Origin: Microlunatus sp. Gsoil 973
GTDB lineage: Bacteria; Actinomycetota; Actinomycetes; Propionibacteriales; Propionibacteriaceae
Direction of reading: 5' to 3'
DNA length: 64,000 nucleotides
NCBI RefSeq assembly: GCF_009707365.1
Contig: NZ_CP046122.1
Coordinates: 1,178,001 to 1,242,000 of the forward strand
Part shown: piece after piece, positions 1-9,558 of the stretch
How the letters are laid out: each line of letters starts with the position of its first letter
Position numbering within the stretch: position 1 is the first letter of the stretch
Position numbers and translations under genes: made by a program
Notes under the pieces: model-generated
Seen by the model: only the letters and a program-made list of their open reading frames with translations
What the model was told of the DNA's origin: nothing
Database searches by the model: none

Positions 1-531
1 GAGTTCCTCCTTGACCTCGCGGATGGCGCCCAGCCGCGGCGACTCGTCCGGCTCGACGATCCCACCCGGCAACTCGAAGTCGGACTTGAAGACGGTGTCG
101 CACAACAGGACCCGTCCGGTGACGTCGCGCATCAGCACGTGGGCGATCAACCGCTTGCGTGGCAGTGCCGAGTTCATCACACCGGAGAATCCGTCCGGAC
201 CGTCGACCTGGTCGTCGTCGAGTCGAGCGAAGATCAACTCGTCGGTGAACCCGCCGTCGGAGGCGATGATCACCTGCCGCCGTCGGCCCTCGAGGCGGAA
301 ACCGGCGCGCAGCAGCGCGCGCCGGGCGTCGGGATCATCGGCCCGCACGTCTGCCTCCAGGCGGTGCAGCCCGCGACGCTCGAAGGCGTCGTCGGCCGCC
401 GCCATGATCGCCCGGGTGAGCGAATCGGGACCACCGCGCAGCCCAGGCGCTAGGCCCGAATCCAGCCGCGTCCAGCTGAGCGATCCTGTCTGCTGCCCGG
501 TGGACTCGATGGTGACCTCGAAATCTGTCAC
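1..531 (-). CDS. GNAT-like / Nudix hydrolase fusion, 3' end beyond window
   Basis: Reads as 177 codons from GTG at 531 to the left edge, so the C-terminus is missing. Residues about 15-105 resemble the acyl-CoA-binding half of a GNAT acetyltransferase (ARRALLRAGFRLEGR, then DELIFARL). Residues 156-177 are a complete Nudix box: G-x5-E-x7-R-E-V-K-E-E-L. Nudix enzymes hydrolyse nucleoside diphosphate-linked substrates; the substrate here cannot be read. The GTG lies 3 nt after the glgB stop with a GGAG about 6 nt upstream, so it is probably the last or a late gene of the glg operon. The GNAT part looks too short for a full acetyltransferase and may be a vestigial or binding domain. Confidence 0.7.
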   Translation of the reverse strand, partial: MTDFEVTIESTGQQTGSLSWTRLDSGLAPGLRGGPDSLTRAIMAAADDAFERRGLHRLEADVRADDPDARRALLRAGFRLEGRRRQVIIASDGGFTDELIFARLDDDQVDGPDGFSGVMNSALPRKRLIAHVLMRDVTGRVLLCDTVFKSDFELPGGIVEPDESPRLGAIREVKEEL

Positions 532-534
532 CGA

Positions 535-2673
535 CTACTCCGGATCGCTGCCTGCTGAGCGTCTGCCGAGCCCCATGCGTCCGGCGCGTTGCGAGCGGCC
601 GGTGCGCTCGGCGCGTGCTGTGCCTCCGGCGCGGCGGGGCACAGCATCACCAGTCTGATCATCAACCTGATCACCCACCTGATCACCCACCTGATCACCA
701 ACCTGGTCCTCGGCGGGCTGTGCCACCGAGCCCGCGATCTCGGCCAGCACGTCGTCCGGGTTCTCCACCGGGTGCTCGGGATCGAACCGCAGGTACACCG
801 CGCCAAGCGGTGGAACGACGACGGTCGCGCTGTAGTCGAAGCCCTGGCTGGGCACCTCGGTGGAGATCACCTGCCCGAGGTTGCCGAACCTCCCGGTGCC
901 GTCGTAGAGCTCCGAGTCGGTGTTCAGGATCTCGGTCCAGCGACCCTGCGCCGGGAGTCCGATCCGCAGGTCGTAGCGGGGTTCGGCGCTGAAGTTGACC
1001 AGTGCTGCGATCAGCTGCGCCGGTTGCGGGGTCTCCGTGCTGTCGACCGCCGGATCGATCCGCAAGAAGGAGAAGGTGTTGCCGCCGCGATCATCCGCGT
1101 CGATCCAGCGGAATCCCGACGGGTCGTGATCATGGCGCCACAGCGCGGGGTTGGCGCGATAGAGCCGGTTCAGGTCCTTGATCAACAACTGCACGCCACG
1201 ATGGCCCCATTGTTCGGTCTCCTGCCAGTCCAGGCTTCGGCTTTCGCTGAATTCCCGCTGCTGACCGAATTCGGTCCCCATGAAGAGCAGTTTCTTGCCC
1301 GGATGGGCCCACATGAACGCGTAGAAAGCGCGCATGGTGGCGAACTTGCGCCACTCGTCCTCCGGGGCCCGTTCGTACATCGAGCCCTTGCCGTGCACCA
1401 CCTCGTCGTGGCTGATCGGCAGCACGAAGTTCTCCGAATAGGCGTACGACGAGGCGAAGGTCATCTCGTTGTGGTGGTACTGCCGATGGATCGGCTGCCG
1501 CCCGTAGTAGCGCAGCGAGTCGTTCATCCAGCCCATGTTCCACTTGAAACCGAAGCCGAGCCCTCCCTGGTCGACACTCCGGGTCACCCCGGGCCAGGAG
1601 GTCGACTCCTCGGCCACGGTGACGATGCCGGGCTTGCGTCGGTACAGGTCGGAGTTCACCGACTGCAGGAGGGCGACAGAGTCCAGATTCTCGTTGCCGC
1701 CGTACTTGTTGGGGATCCATTCACCGGGCTGTCGCGAATAGTCCAGATACAGCATCGATGCCACACCGTCGACACGGAGCCCGTCGATGTGGAACTCCTC
1801 CAGCCAGTAGTAGGCGTTGGAGGTCAGGAAGCTGCGCACCTCGTTGCGGCCGAGGTTGAAGATATAGGAGCCCCAGTCGGGATGCCAGCCGAGCCGCGGG
1901 TCCTCGTGTTCGTACAGCGCTGTGCCGTCGAACCTCTGCAGCGCCCAGGGATCGGTCGCGAAGTGGCCGGGTACCCAGTCCATGATCACGCCGATCCCGG
2001 CGGCGTGCAGTTGATCAACCAGGTAGCGGAGCTCGTCCGGTGATCCGAACCGCGAGACCGGGGCGAAATAGCCGGTGACGTGGTAGCCCCAGGAGCCCTC
2101 GTACGGATGCTCGGCCAACGGCAGGAACTCGACATGGGTGAAGCCCTGCCAGCTGACGTAGTCGACCAGCTCGCGGGCCAGTTGCAAGTAGCTCAGTCCT
2201 CGGCGCCAGGAGCCGAGATGCACCTCGTAGATCGCCATCGGACGTTCCCAGGCGTGCTGCTCCCCGCGGAACCACAGCCACTGATCGTCGTTCCACTGGT
2301 ACTGGCTGTTGTAGACGATCGCGGCGTTGTGCGGCGCCGCCTCGAAGAATCGACCCATCGGGTCGGTCTTGAGCCGCCAGACATCGTCGGCTCCCAGCAC
2401 CTCGAACTTGTACAGAGCGCCGGTCGTGACGCCCTCGATGAACCGCGCCCAGACGCCGGCTCCGGGCACCAACTCCATCGGATGTTCCTGGCCATTCCAG
2501 TGATTGAAGTCGCCGACCACCCGGACCGCCTTGGCATTGGGCGCCCACACCGAGAACCGGGTCCCGCCGGCCATCTCGACCGCGCCGAGCCGTCGCCAGC
2601 ATTCGGTGTCGTGACCCTCGTGGAATCCGGATAGATCCCACCCGGTCAGGCCTCCTGTCAGATCAATCGACAT
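535..2673 (-). CDS. glgB: 1,4-alpha-glucan branching enzyme GlgB
   Basis: Cuts alpha-1,4 chains and re-joins them as alpha-1,6 branches in cytosolic glycogen-like glucan. The 712-residue protein has a CBM48 module (about 35-120) and a GH13 barrel with the nucleophile region HIDGLRVDGVA (D302), the acid region VTVAEES (E355) and ISHDEVVHGK (H422-D423-E424). It lacks the extra N-terminal module of longer GlgB forms. The last ~50 residues are an odd low-complexity tail with a repeated DQVG unit, encoded by 12-bp repeats. The ATG overlaps the end of the maltokinase gene by 11 nt, indicating translational coupling in a glgE-mak-glgB operon. Confidence 0.95.
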   Translation of the reverse strand: MSIDLTGGLTGWDLSGFHEGHDTECWRRLGAVEMAGGTRFSVWAPNAKAVRVVGDFNHWNGQEHPMELVPGAGVWARFIEGVTTGALYKFEVLGADDVWRLKTDPMGRFFEAAPHNAAIVYNSQYQWNDDQWLWFRGEQHAWERPMAIYEVHLGSWRRGLSYLQLARELVDYVSWQGFTHVEFLPLAEHPYEGSWGYHVTGYFAPVSRFGSPDELRYLVDQLHAAGIGVIMDWVPGHFATDPWALQRFDGTALYEHEDPRLGWHPDWGSYIFNLGRNEVRSFLTSNAYYWLEEFHIDGLRVDGVASMLYLDYSRQPGEWIPNKYGGNENLDSVALLQSVNSDLYRRKPGIVTVAEESTSWPGVTRSVDQGGLGFGFKWNMGWMNDSLRYYGRQPIHRQYHHNEMTFASSYAYSENFVLPISHDEVVHGKGSMYERAPEDEWRKFATMRAFYAFMWAHPGKKLLFMGTEFGQQREFSESRSLDWQETEQWGHRGVQLLIKDLNRLYRANPALWRHDHDPSGFRWIDADDRGGNTFSFLRIDPAVDSTETPQPAQLIAALVNFSAEPRYDLRIGLPAQGRWTEILNTDSELYDGTGRFGNLGQVISTEVPSQGFDYSATVVVPPLGAVYLRFDPEHPVENPDDVLAEIAGSVAQPAEDQVGDQVGDQVGDQVDDQTGDAVPRRAGGTARAERTGRSQRAGRMGLGRRSAGSDPE
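655..702. repeat. 12-bp tandem repeat inside the glgB tail
   Basis: Four direct copies of a CTGATCAyCmAC unit in phase with the reading frame. They encode repeated Asp-Gln-Val-Gly on the minus strand. Each unit contains TGATCA, the hexamer over-represented throughout the window. Confidence 0.9.
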
Positions 2674-4033
2674 GCTGGCTCCTCCTGGCTATCGAGGCGA
2701 CTGCGGTCAGCGGGATCTGTACCCAGTCCGGACGGTTCCTGGCCTCGTAGACCACTTCATAGATCGCCTTGTCGGCGACGTAGGCACGCAGAACGTCAAG
2801 TTCGCCGTGATCACCATGATCATCACCCACGTCATGATCGTCACGACCGGCGCTGACCCCGTATCCGGAGAGGAAGGCCTCCTGGCAGACGCGTGCCCAA
2901 TCAGCTGCCAGGGTGTCGCCGGCGGCTGCCGGATGGTGGGCCGCGGCGTAGTCGAAGGACCGCAGGGCCCCGGCGATGTCGCGCCAGATGCTGTCCGGTC
3001 TGCTGCGCTCGGCCAGCGTCTTGGCCGGTTCGCCCTCGAAGTCGATGATCTTCCAACCCGACGGCGTGAAGAGGGTCTGCCCCAGATGGAAGTCGCCGTG
3101 TACGCGCTGGGTTTGCAGCTGTCTGCCGGCCAGTGATCGGAACACCCCCCGCAAGCCGTCGGAGTACGGCGCCAGTTGCGGCGCGGCCGCGACGGCAGCG
3201 TCCAGTCGACGGCCCATGATCGACGACACCTGGTCGCCGTCCTCGGTCGCGGTCAGGAAGTTGGCACGAAGCGCGTCGTGCACGTTGGCCAGAGCTGCAC
3301 CCAGGCGGTGGGCCTGGGCGCTGAAGTCGTGTCCGGCGCGGAGTTCGGCCAGCGCGAACTCCCAGCCGTCCCTGGCCTCCGGCAGCAGTTCGGTGACCAT
3401 GGCCAGATCGGCGCCGTAGCCGATGCCCTGATCAGGGGCGGACCAACTGCCTTCGATCCAGCCATAGAGCCGGGCGACGTCGGCGTTGCCACTGCGGGTC
3501 AGCACATCGTGGGTCTCGATGTCGAGGTTCCGCCCGACTTCGATCCGGCGGAACAGCTTCATGATCGCCAGATGCGCGAAGAGCACCGACGTGTTGGACT
3601 GCTCACCGCCGAAGACCCGGCTCGGCAGTCCGGGAACCAGCGGATCGTCGCCGAGCCGGTGCGCCACCAGGGTGCCCGTGTCACTCGCGTCACCCGCGCG
3701 TGTGGACAGCAGCAGGTCGAGCAGCGCGCCGTGCGCTGCCGGGTCCTCGGTCCCGTCGACGCCGGACAGCTCGCCGTGGACCGGATCGGTGGTCGCGGTG
3801 ATCACCGGGTCGGTCACCTGATCGGTTGGCCGGTAGTTGACCACCAGTTGGTAGAACTCGTGATCATCGCCGCCGGGGTAGCCGACCTCGACGATCTCCT
3901 GGCGGATCGCCGGCCAGTCGCCCGGGGGCCGCAGCCAGGGCAGGGCGGTCACTCCGATCAGTTGCGGGGAACGGCCCTTGCCACCGAACCATCGGGCAGC
4001 GGTGATGTACTTCAGCAGCGGGTCATCGGTCAC
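2663..4033 (-). CDS. mak: Maltokinase (Mak/Pep2)
   Basis: Phosphorylates maltose with ATP to maltose-1-phosphate, the donor for GlgE. The 456 residues are typical for stand-alone maltokinase. The aminoglycoside-phosphotransferase-like catalytic motifs are present: RVHGDFHLGQT (312-316 core) and IIDFEGEP (331-336). The start ATG overlaps the glgE stop by 4 nt (ATGA), and glgB overlaps its end. Residues 397-412 are an Asp/His-rich insertion (DDHDVGDDHGDHG) encoded by TGATCA-rich DNA; it sits outside the catalytic motifs. TreS, which often supplies maltose and is sometimes fused to Mak, is not seen in the window. Confidence 0.92.
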   Translation of the reverse strand: MTDDPLLKYITAARWFGGKGRSPQLIGVTALPWLRPPGDWPAIRQEIVEVGYPGGDDHEFYQLVVNYRPTDQVTDPVITATTDPVHGELSGVDGTEDPAAHGALLDLLLSTRAGDASDTGTLVAHRLGDDPLVPGLPSRVFGGEQSNTSVLFAHLAIMKLFRRIEVGRNLDIETHDVLTRSGNADVARLYGWIEGSWSAPDQGIGYGADLAMVTELLPEARDGWEFALAELRAGHDFSAQAHRLGAALANVHDALRANFLTATEDGDQVSSIMGRRLDAAVAAAPQLAPYSDGLRGVFRSLAGRQLQTQRVHGDFHLGQTLFTPSGWKIIDFEGEPAKTLAERSRPDSIWRDIAGALRSFDYAAAHHPAAAGDTLAADWARVCQEAFLSGYGVSAGRDDHDVGDDHGDHGELDVLRAYVADKAIYEVVYEARNRPDWVQIPLTAVASIARRSQHVD

Positions 4034-6062
4034 GATGCGGCACCGGAGATGAGGGTCGGTTCGTCGCCCGGCAGGGTCAGCACATGTGCTGGATCCTCGA
4101 GGGTGAGGCGTACGAAGTTGCGCTGGCCCCAGCGCCAGCGCCGGCCGGTCAGCTCGTCGTGCACCCAGAACACGTCGTGATCATCGAGCCCGAGTGCCGC
4201 CATGTCCAGGTACACCTCGGTCTCGGTGGTCTGGTGCGGGTCGAGGCTGCAGATGACGATCACCACATCGTCGCCGATCTTCTTTGAATAGGCGAGGACC
4301 TGATCATGGTGGGTGGTGTGGATGTGCAGGTTGCGCAGTTGTTGCAGTGCAGGATGCGCGCGGCGGATCGCGTTCAACCTGCCGAGCAGGAGTGACAGCG
4401 ACTTGCCGGACGCGTCCGCGGCAGCGAAGTCCCGAGGGCGGTACTGGTACTTCTCCGAATCCAGGTATTCCTCAGACCCGGGCCGGAGTGGCTGGTGTTC
4501 GAACAGCTCGAATCCGGAGTAGACGCCCCAGCTGGGCGACAGGGTGGAGCCCAGCACGGCGCGAATGGTGAATGCGGTCGGCGTACCGGTCTGCAAGAAG
4601 GCGGACAGGATGTCGGGAGTGTTCACGAAGAAGTTCGGCCGCAGGAACGAATCGGTCTGTGAGGTCAGCTCGGTCAGGTACTCGACGATCTCCCACTTCT
4701 CATTGCGCCAGGTGAAGTAGCTGTACGACTGGTGATAGCCAACCTTGCCAAGGGCGTGCATCATCTCCGGGCGGGTGAACGCCTCGGCGAGGAAGATCAC
4801 CTCCGGGTTGGTCTTGCGTAACTCGGCCAGCAACCAGGCCCAGAAGTTGACCGGCTTGGTGTGCGGGTTGTCGACGCGGAACACCGTGACGCCGTGCCCG
4901 ATCCAGAAGTTGATCAGGCGGAGACACTCGGCGTAGATACCGGCCGGGTCGTTGTCGAAGTTGATCGGATAGATGTCCTGGTACTTCTTGGGTGGGTTCT
5001 CGGCATAGGCGATGGTGCCGTCGGCCCGTTTGGTGAACCACTCCGGATGATCACGGACCCAGGGATGATCGGGCGAGGCTTGGAGAGCGAAGTCCATGGC
5101 CACCTCGAGCCCCAGGGATTTCGCCTTGGCAACGAACGCGTCGAAGTCCTCGAAGTCGCCGAGATCGGGATGGATCGCGTCGTGGCCGCCTTCCGGCCCG
5201 CCGATCGCCCACGGCGAACCCGGGTCGTTCGGGCCCGGGTCGAGGGTGTTGTTCGGGCCCTTCCGGAACGATCGGCCGATCGGGTGGATCGGTGGCAGGT
5301 AGACGATGTCGAAGCCCATCCGCGCGGCCGCTTCCAGGCGTTCGTAGGAGCTTTCGAAGGTGCCCGAGACCCACGCTCCGGTGCCCGCGTCCCGGTGCGC
5401 GCCCTGGGACCGCGGGAAGAACTCGTACCAGGACGAGAACAGCGCGCGCCGCCGGTCACAGAAGATCGGATACTCGCGGGTGGCGGAGACCAGCCGACGC
5501 GGCTTGTAGCGGTCCATGGCGGCCGAGACATCGTCCGCCAGCGCGAGCCGCAACCGGTCCTCGACCTGCAGGCTGCACGTCTGTGTCTCCGCCGCGGCCG
5601 ACAGGACCGCCGCAGCCTGCTGGTCGCCTGCCTCGGCAGCGGTCAGCGCGGCTTCCTCGAACAGCAGATGTCCCTCGGTGCAGGTCAGCTGCACATCGAT
5701 ACCGGCCGGAATCTTGATCTTGGCGTTGTGCAGCCAGGTCTGCCAGGGATCGTCGTACCCCTCGATCCGGAACGTCCAGAGCCCGATCCGGTCGAGTTCG
5801 ACGTCGGCACCCCACCGGTCGAACCCCTCCGGGGGATGGGGTGCATCGGGAACGTCCTGCTGCGGCCGTCCGGGTCGGTCAGCACCGCCTGCGCGCCGAC
5901 CGCATCGTGTCCCTCGCGGAACACGGTCGCGGCGACGGTGAACACCTCGCCGATCGCCGCCTTGGCAGGCAGCACCCCCTCACCGATCACCGGCGACGGT
6001 TTCAACACCGGGATCCTCGTGATCGGCGAGACAGCGGTCGAGCCCTTCGTCTGCGAGGTCAC
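4030..6062 (-). CDS. glgE: Maltose-1-phosphate maltosyltransferase GlgE, interrupted by a one-base frameshift
   Basis: Transfers maltosyl units from maltose-1-phosphate to linear alpha-1,4 glucan. The sequence is in two frames. An N-terminal piece starts at GTG 6062 (RIPVLKPSPVIGEGVLPAKA, then FTVAATVFREGHDAV), and a second piece carries the GH13 barrel, with the nucleophile in TVFRVDNPHTKPVNF (Asp codon 4870-4872) and FLAEAFTRPEM. They join at the G run 5831-5835 (C5 on the coding strand). One extra C would give MHPIPPEGFDRWG and a continuous protein of about 677 residues, the usual GlgE length. This is either a sequencing or assembly undercall or a recent inactivation; the rest is well preserved. 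Without the repair, only the barrel part (first ATG at 5694) would be made. Confidence 0.85.
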
Positions 6063-6068
6063 ACGGTT

Positions 6069-6074
6069 ACATTA
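6069..6074 (-). promoter_or_regulatory. -10 box of leaderless glgE
   Basis: On the minus strand TAATGT is followed by 6 nt and then the GTG at 6062, placing the transcription start at the start codon. It faces the glgP promoter across a 133-nt divergent gap. Confidence 0.5.
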
Positions 6075-6183
6075 GCCGGGCGGCGAGCGGGGAAACGCCC
6101 CAACGGTGATGCGTTTCGGGCCGCACCCGGGTCTCCGCGGGTGCGGAATTCCGGGAGCGGGCGAAAGTTGGCGTGCCGTCCCA

Positions 6184-6189
6184 TAAAGT
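6184..6189 (+). promoter_or_regulatory. -10 box of leaderless glgP
   Basis: TAAAGT, 6 nt, then GTG at 6196. The spacing supports GTG 6196 over the in-frame TTG at 6190 as the start. Confidence 0.5.
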
Positions 6190-6195
6190 TTGGCC

Positions 6196-8790
6196 GTGCG
6201 CGCAATTCGACGTTTCACGGTTCGTCCGGTGCTTCCCGAGCCGCTGGCCGGCCTGTCCGATCTGGTCCTCAACCTGCGCTGGTGTTGGCATGCCGACACC
6301 CGCGAGCTGCTCAACAGCGTCGATCCGGAATTGTGGGCCCGGACCCGCCATGATCCGGTACGGCTCCTGGCAGAGGTCTCTCCGCAGCGGCTCGCCGAGC
6401 TGGCCGCCGACAAGAAGTTCACCCGCCACGTCGAGTTGGCCCAGGCCGATCTCTCGGATTACCTCACCGAGGACCGCTGGTATCAGGAGTACATCGCACA
6501 GAACCCGGATGCGCCGAAGGCGATCGGCTACTTCTCACCGGAGTTCGGTGTCACCGAAGTCCTACCGCAGTATTCGGGCGGTCTGGGCATCCTGGCCGGC
6601 GATCACCTCAAGGCGGCCAGCGACCTGGGCGTTCCGGTGATCGGTGTCGGCCTGCTCTACCGCCACGGCTACTTCCAGCAGTCGCTGAACAACTCGGGCT
6701 GGCAACAGGAACGGTATCCGCTGCTGGATCCCAACAGCCTCCCGCTGACCCTGCTGCATGATCACGGCGCGGCGGACGGCGCGGAGAGGCCGGTGGTGAT
6801 CGAGGTGCCGCTCGACGGCCGGACGCTTTACGCCCAGGTGTGGGTCGCCCGGGTCGGACGCGTCCCGCTGCTGATGTTGGATTCCGATATCGAGATCAAC
6901 TCCGGCCCGGATCGCGACATCACCGACCGGCTCTACGGAGGCGGCTCCGATCACCGACTCGCACAGGAGATCCTGCTCGGTGTGGGCGGAGTGCGCGCGA
7001 TCAGGGAGTACTGCCGGATCACCGGCGCCGTGCTGCCCGAGGTGTTCCACACCAACGAGGGACACGCCGGTTTCCTCGGGCTGGAACGGATCCGGGAGTA
7101 CATGACCGGCGTCGACGGCCGGCCCGCGCTGAATTTCGATGCCGCCCTGGAAGAGACCCGGGCAGGGACCGTCTTCACCACCCATACGCCGGTGCCGGCC
7201 GGCATCGATCGTTTCGACCGCGACTTGATCAGCCGGTACTTCGCCCGCTTCGACCCCGTGGACATCGACCGGATCCTCGCGCTGGGGGCTGAGGACTACG
7301 AGGGCGGGGACCCGGGCAAGTTCAACATGGCGGTGATGGGATTCCGGTTGGCCCAGCGGGCGAACGGCGTCTCCCAGTTGCACGGCGAGGTGTCCCGGCA
7401 GATGTTCCACGGGCTGTGGAGCCTGTTCGACACCGCCGAGGTGCCGATCACCTCGATCACCAACGGCGTGCACCACGAGACCTGGGTGCACCCGTCGCTG
7501 CTGGAGCTGCTGGAGTCCGCCCGCGGCAACACCGACACAGTGCTCGACGGCTACGACTGGTCGGCCCTCGAGCGAGTCGATCGGTCGACGATCTGGTCGC
7601 TGAAGCGCCAGATGCGCATCGACCTCATCGAGATGGCACGTGACCGGCTGGCCGGCAGTTGTGCCGCGCGTGGTCTGCCCAGCGACTGGACCGCGGACGT
7701 ACTCGACCCGGACATCGTGACCTTCGGGTTCGCCCGCCGGGTGCCGTCGTACAAGCGGCTGACGCTGATGTTGCGGGATCCGGACCGGCTGAAACGAATG
7801 CTGACCGATCCGAAGCGTCCGATCCAGATCGTGATCGCCGGGAAGTCCCACCCCGACGACGAAGGCGGCAAGCGGCTGATCCAGCAGATGGTGCAGTTCG
7901 CCGATCAGGAGGACGTACGACATCGGATCGTCTTCCTGCCCGATTACGACATCTCTCTGGCGCGTCCGCTGTATCCCGGCTGTGACGTCTGGATGAACAA
8001 TCCGCTGCGGCCCTACGAGGCGTGCGGAACGTCAGGGATGAAGGCAGCGCTGAACGGTGCCGCGAACCTTTCGATCCGCGACGGCTGGTGGGACGAATGG
8101 TACGACCCGGCCTTCGGTTGGGCGATTCCTTCGGCCGAGGGTGTCGACGATCCGAACCAGCGCGATGATCTTGAGGCGAGAGCACTCTACGACATCATCG
8201 AGAACGAGATCATCGAACGCTTCTACGACACCGACAGTCGTGGACTGCCGCATCGCTGGATCCAGACCATGATCGAAACGGTGGCCGGGCTCGGACCGAA
8301 GGTGCTGGCCTCACGGATGGTCAGGGACTACGTGGAGCGGCTTTACACCCCGGCTGCGGCGTCCTCCCGGCAGGTGTCCCAGACGCCGACCTCTGCCGAG
8401 GACCTGGCCGCCTGGAAACGTCGGGTGCGTGAGCTGTGGCCGCAGGTCAGTGTTGATCATGTGGAGAGCCTGAGTGGGGAGACGATCGAGGTCGGCACGA
8501 GTATCGAGGTCAGCGCGCTGGTGCGGTTGGGCGAGTTGAAGCCGGAGGAGATCGAGGTGCAGCTGGTCACCGGTCGGGTGGGACCGGGTGACGAATTGCT
8601 GGACATTCGCTCCCATCCGTTCCCGGCCGGTGTTGATCAACCCGACGGTCTGCGCCGCTACCAGGGAAAGGTCACGACGGAGCGCGCCGGCTCGATCGGC
8701 TACACGGTACGTGTCGTCCCGTGTCATCCGGAGTTGGCCAACGATGCGGAGATGGGTCTTGCCGCGCTGCCCAAGATCACCGAGCCGTAA
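6196..8790 (+). CDS. glgP: Alpha-glucan (maltodextrin/glycogen) phosphorylase
   Basis: Releases glucose-1-phosphate from alpha-1,4 glucan with inorganic phosphate; cytosolic and PLP-dependent. About 864 residues, with the N-terminal DUF3417 region starting RAIRRFTVRPVLPEPL, the usual start of the actinobacterial GlgP group, and the PLP-lysine motif CGTSGMKAALNGAANL (K616). It diverges from glgE, so glucan synthesis and breakdown share one short control region. GTG 6196 was chosen because it begins the conserved RAIRRF block and lies 6 nt after a -10 box; TTG 6190 is the alternative. Confidence 0.93.
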   Translation: MRAIRRFTVRPVLPEPLAGLSDLVLNLRWCWHADTRELLNSVDPELWARTRHDPVRLLAEVSPQRLAELAADKKFTRHVELAQADLSDYLTEDRWYQEYIAQNPDAPKAIGYFSPEFGVTEVLPQYSGGLGILAGDHLKAASDLGVPVIGVGLLYRHGYFQQSLNNSGWQQERYPLLDPNSLPLTLLHDHGAADGAERPVVIEVPLDGRTLYAQVWVARVGRVPLLMLDSDIEINSGPDRDITDRLYGGGSDHRLAQEILLGVGGVRAIREYCRITGAVLPEVFHTNEGHAGFLGLERIREYMTGVDGRPALNFDAALEETRAGTVFTTHTPVPAGIDRFDRDLISRYFARFDPVDIDRILALGAEDYEGGDPGKFNMAVMGFRLAQRANGVSQLHGEVSRQMFHGLWSLFDTAEVPITSITNGVHHETWVHPSLLELLESARGNTDTVLDGYDWSALERVDRSTIWSLKRQMRIDLIEMARDRLAGSCAARGLPSDWTADVLDPDIVTFGFARRVPSYKRLTLMLRDPDRLKRMLTDPKRPIQIVIAGKSHPDDEGGKRLIQQMVQFADQEDVRHRIVFLPDYDISLARPLYPGCDVWMNNPLRPYEACGTSGMKAALNGAANLSIRDGWWDEWYDPAFGWAIPSAEGVDDPNQRDDLEARALYDIIENEIIERFYDTDSRGLPHRWIQTMIETVAGLGPKVLASRMVRDYVERLYTPAAASSRQVSQTPTSAEDLAAWKRRVRELWPQVSVDHVESLSGETIEVGTSIEVSALVRLGELKPEEIEVQLVTGRVGPGDELLDIRSHPFPAGVDQPDGLRRYQGKVTTERAGSIGYTVRVVPCHPELANDAEMGLAALPKITEP

Positions 8791-8887
8791 CCGGCGGCGC
8801 ACTTTCGCTTGTCAACAGCCCGGGTAGCCGTTTGATGTGTTGTCCACAGATTCGAACATGGGGGCTGGTCCTGTCGGTGGGGGCGGC

Positions 8888-8893
8888 TAGTCT
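8888..8893 (+). promoter_or_regulatory. -10 box before the DUF222-like remnant
   Basis: TAGTCT, 6 nt, then ATG 8900: the same leaderless spacing as glgP and others. Confidence 0.4.
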
Positions 8894-8899
8894 TTGATC

Positions 8900-9548
8900 A
8901 TGGAAAGCGGCCCGACCACCCCTACTCGTGATCATCGCGGTGATCAACGTGAACGGGATGCCGGGGTGGATGAGCGCAGTGCGTTGGTGGCGGCGCGGGC
9001 GGCGATGCTGGCCGAGCGGCGGGCCTGTTGCCGGCTGCTGGAAGCCGCCGCCGTGTGGGCCGACCTGCATCCCTCGGACAGTCTCCTCAGCCCGGATCAG
9101 CGGTTGGAGGAGTACGGGGAGAAAGCGGTCCTGTTCGGCGGGCCCGGCTGGCCGCCATCACCCAGCTGGCCCGCCTGCTGAAGACCCGGCACCAGACCGG
9201 GACCCTGCCGCCGGCGTGCCGGTCCGCGACGCCCACACCCACAACGGCGGCCCCACGGGACGTGACGGCAGCCAATGTCTGGAGGAATGGCGGGCCGTCG
9301 CCGCCCAACTCCTACAAACCAACCCCGCGCTGGCCTGGCAGATCCAACTCCACGCCAACCAACCCGACCTCCTCGACCAGGCCGCCCATCAGGCCGCCGA
9401 GTCGGATCCGGGTCAGCGGCAGGCCGTGATCACCGAGATCATCAATGGCGTCGTGGACCGGATCGACCCGGCCCGGCTGCAGCCCGGCCCCTGCGCCCAG
9501 ACCATCTGGACAGCCACCACCCAACACACCAGCACCCAAGCCGCCTGA
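8900..9548 (+). pseudogene. Decayed DUF222/13E12-type gene remnant
   Basis: The first ~94 codons from ATG 8900 resemble the start of actinobacterial DUF222 (13E12 repeat, HNH-associated) proteins: ALVAARAAMLAERRACCRLL, AAAVWADLHPSD, then EKAVLFGGPG. The frame ends at 9181. Plausible coding then continues in a second frame (RLAAITQLARLLKTRHQTG) and a third (AVAAQLLQTNPALAWQIQLH and on to 9548). No HNH motif is seen and the product is about a third to half of normal length. It is therefore read as a gene broken by at least two indels. The 3' half is not confidently assigned to the family. Confidence 0.4.
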
Positions 9549-9558
9549 CCACCCGGGC

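Noticed and set aside
5685-6062. Independent 125-codon gene upstream of glgE
   Set aside because: Its first ~77 residues are the GlgE N-terminal domain; the rest is frameshifted nonsense.
8928-9548. Single intact gene in the third frame of the DUF222 region
   Set aside because: Its first ~65 codons overlap the conserved start in another frame and look like a shadow; only the later half is plausible.
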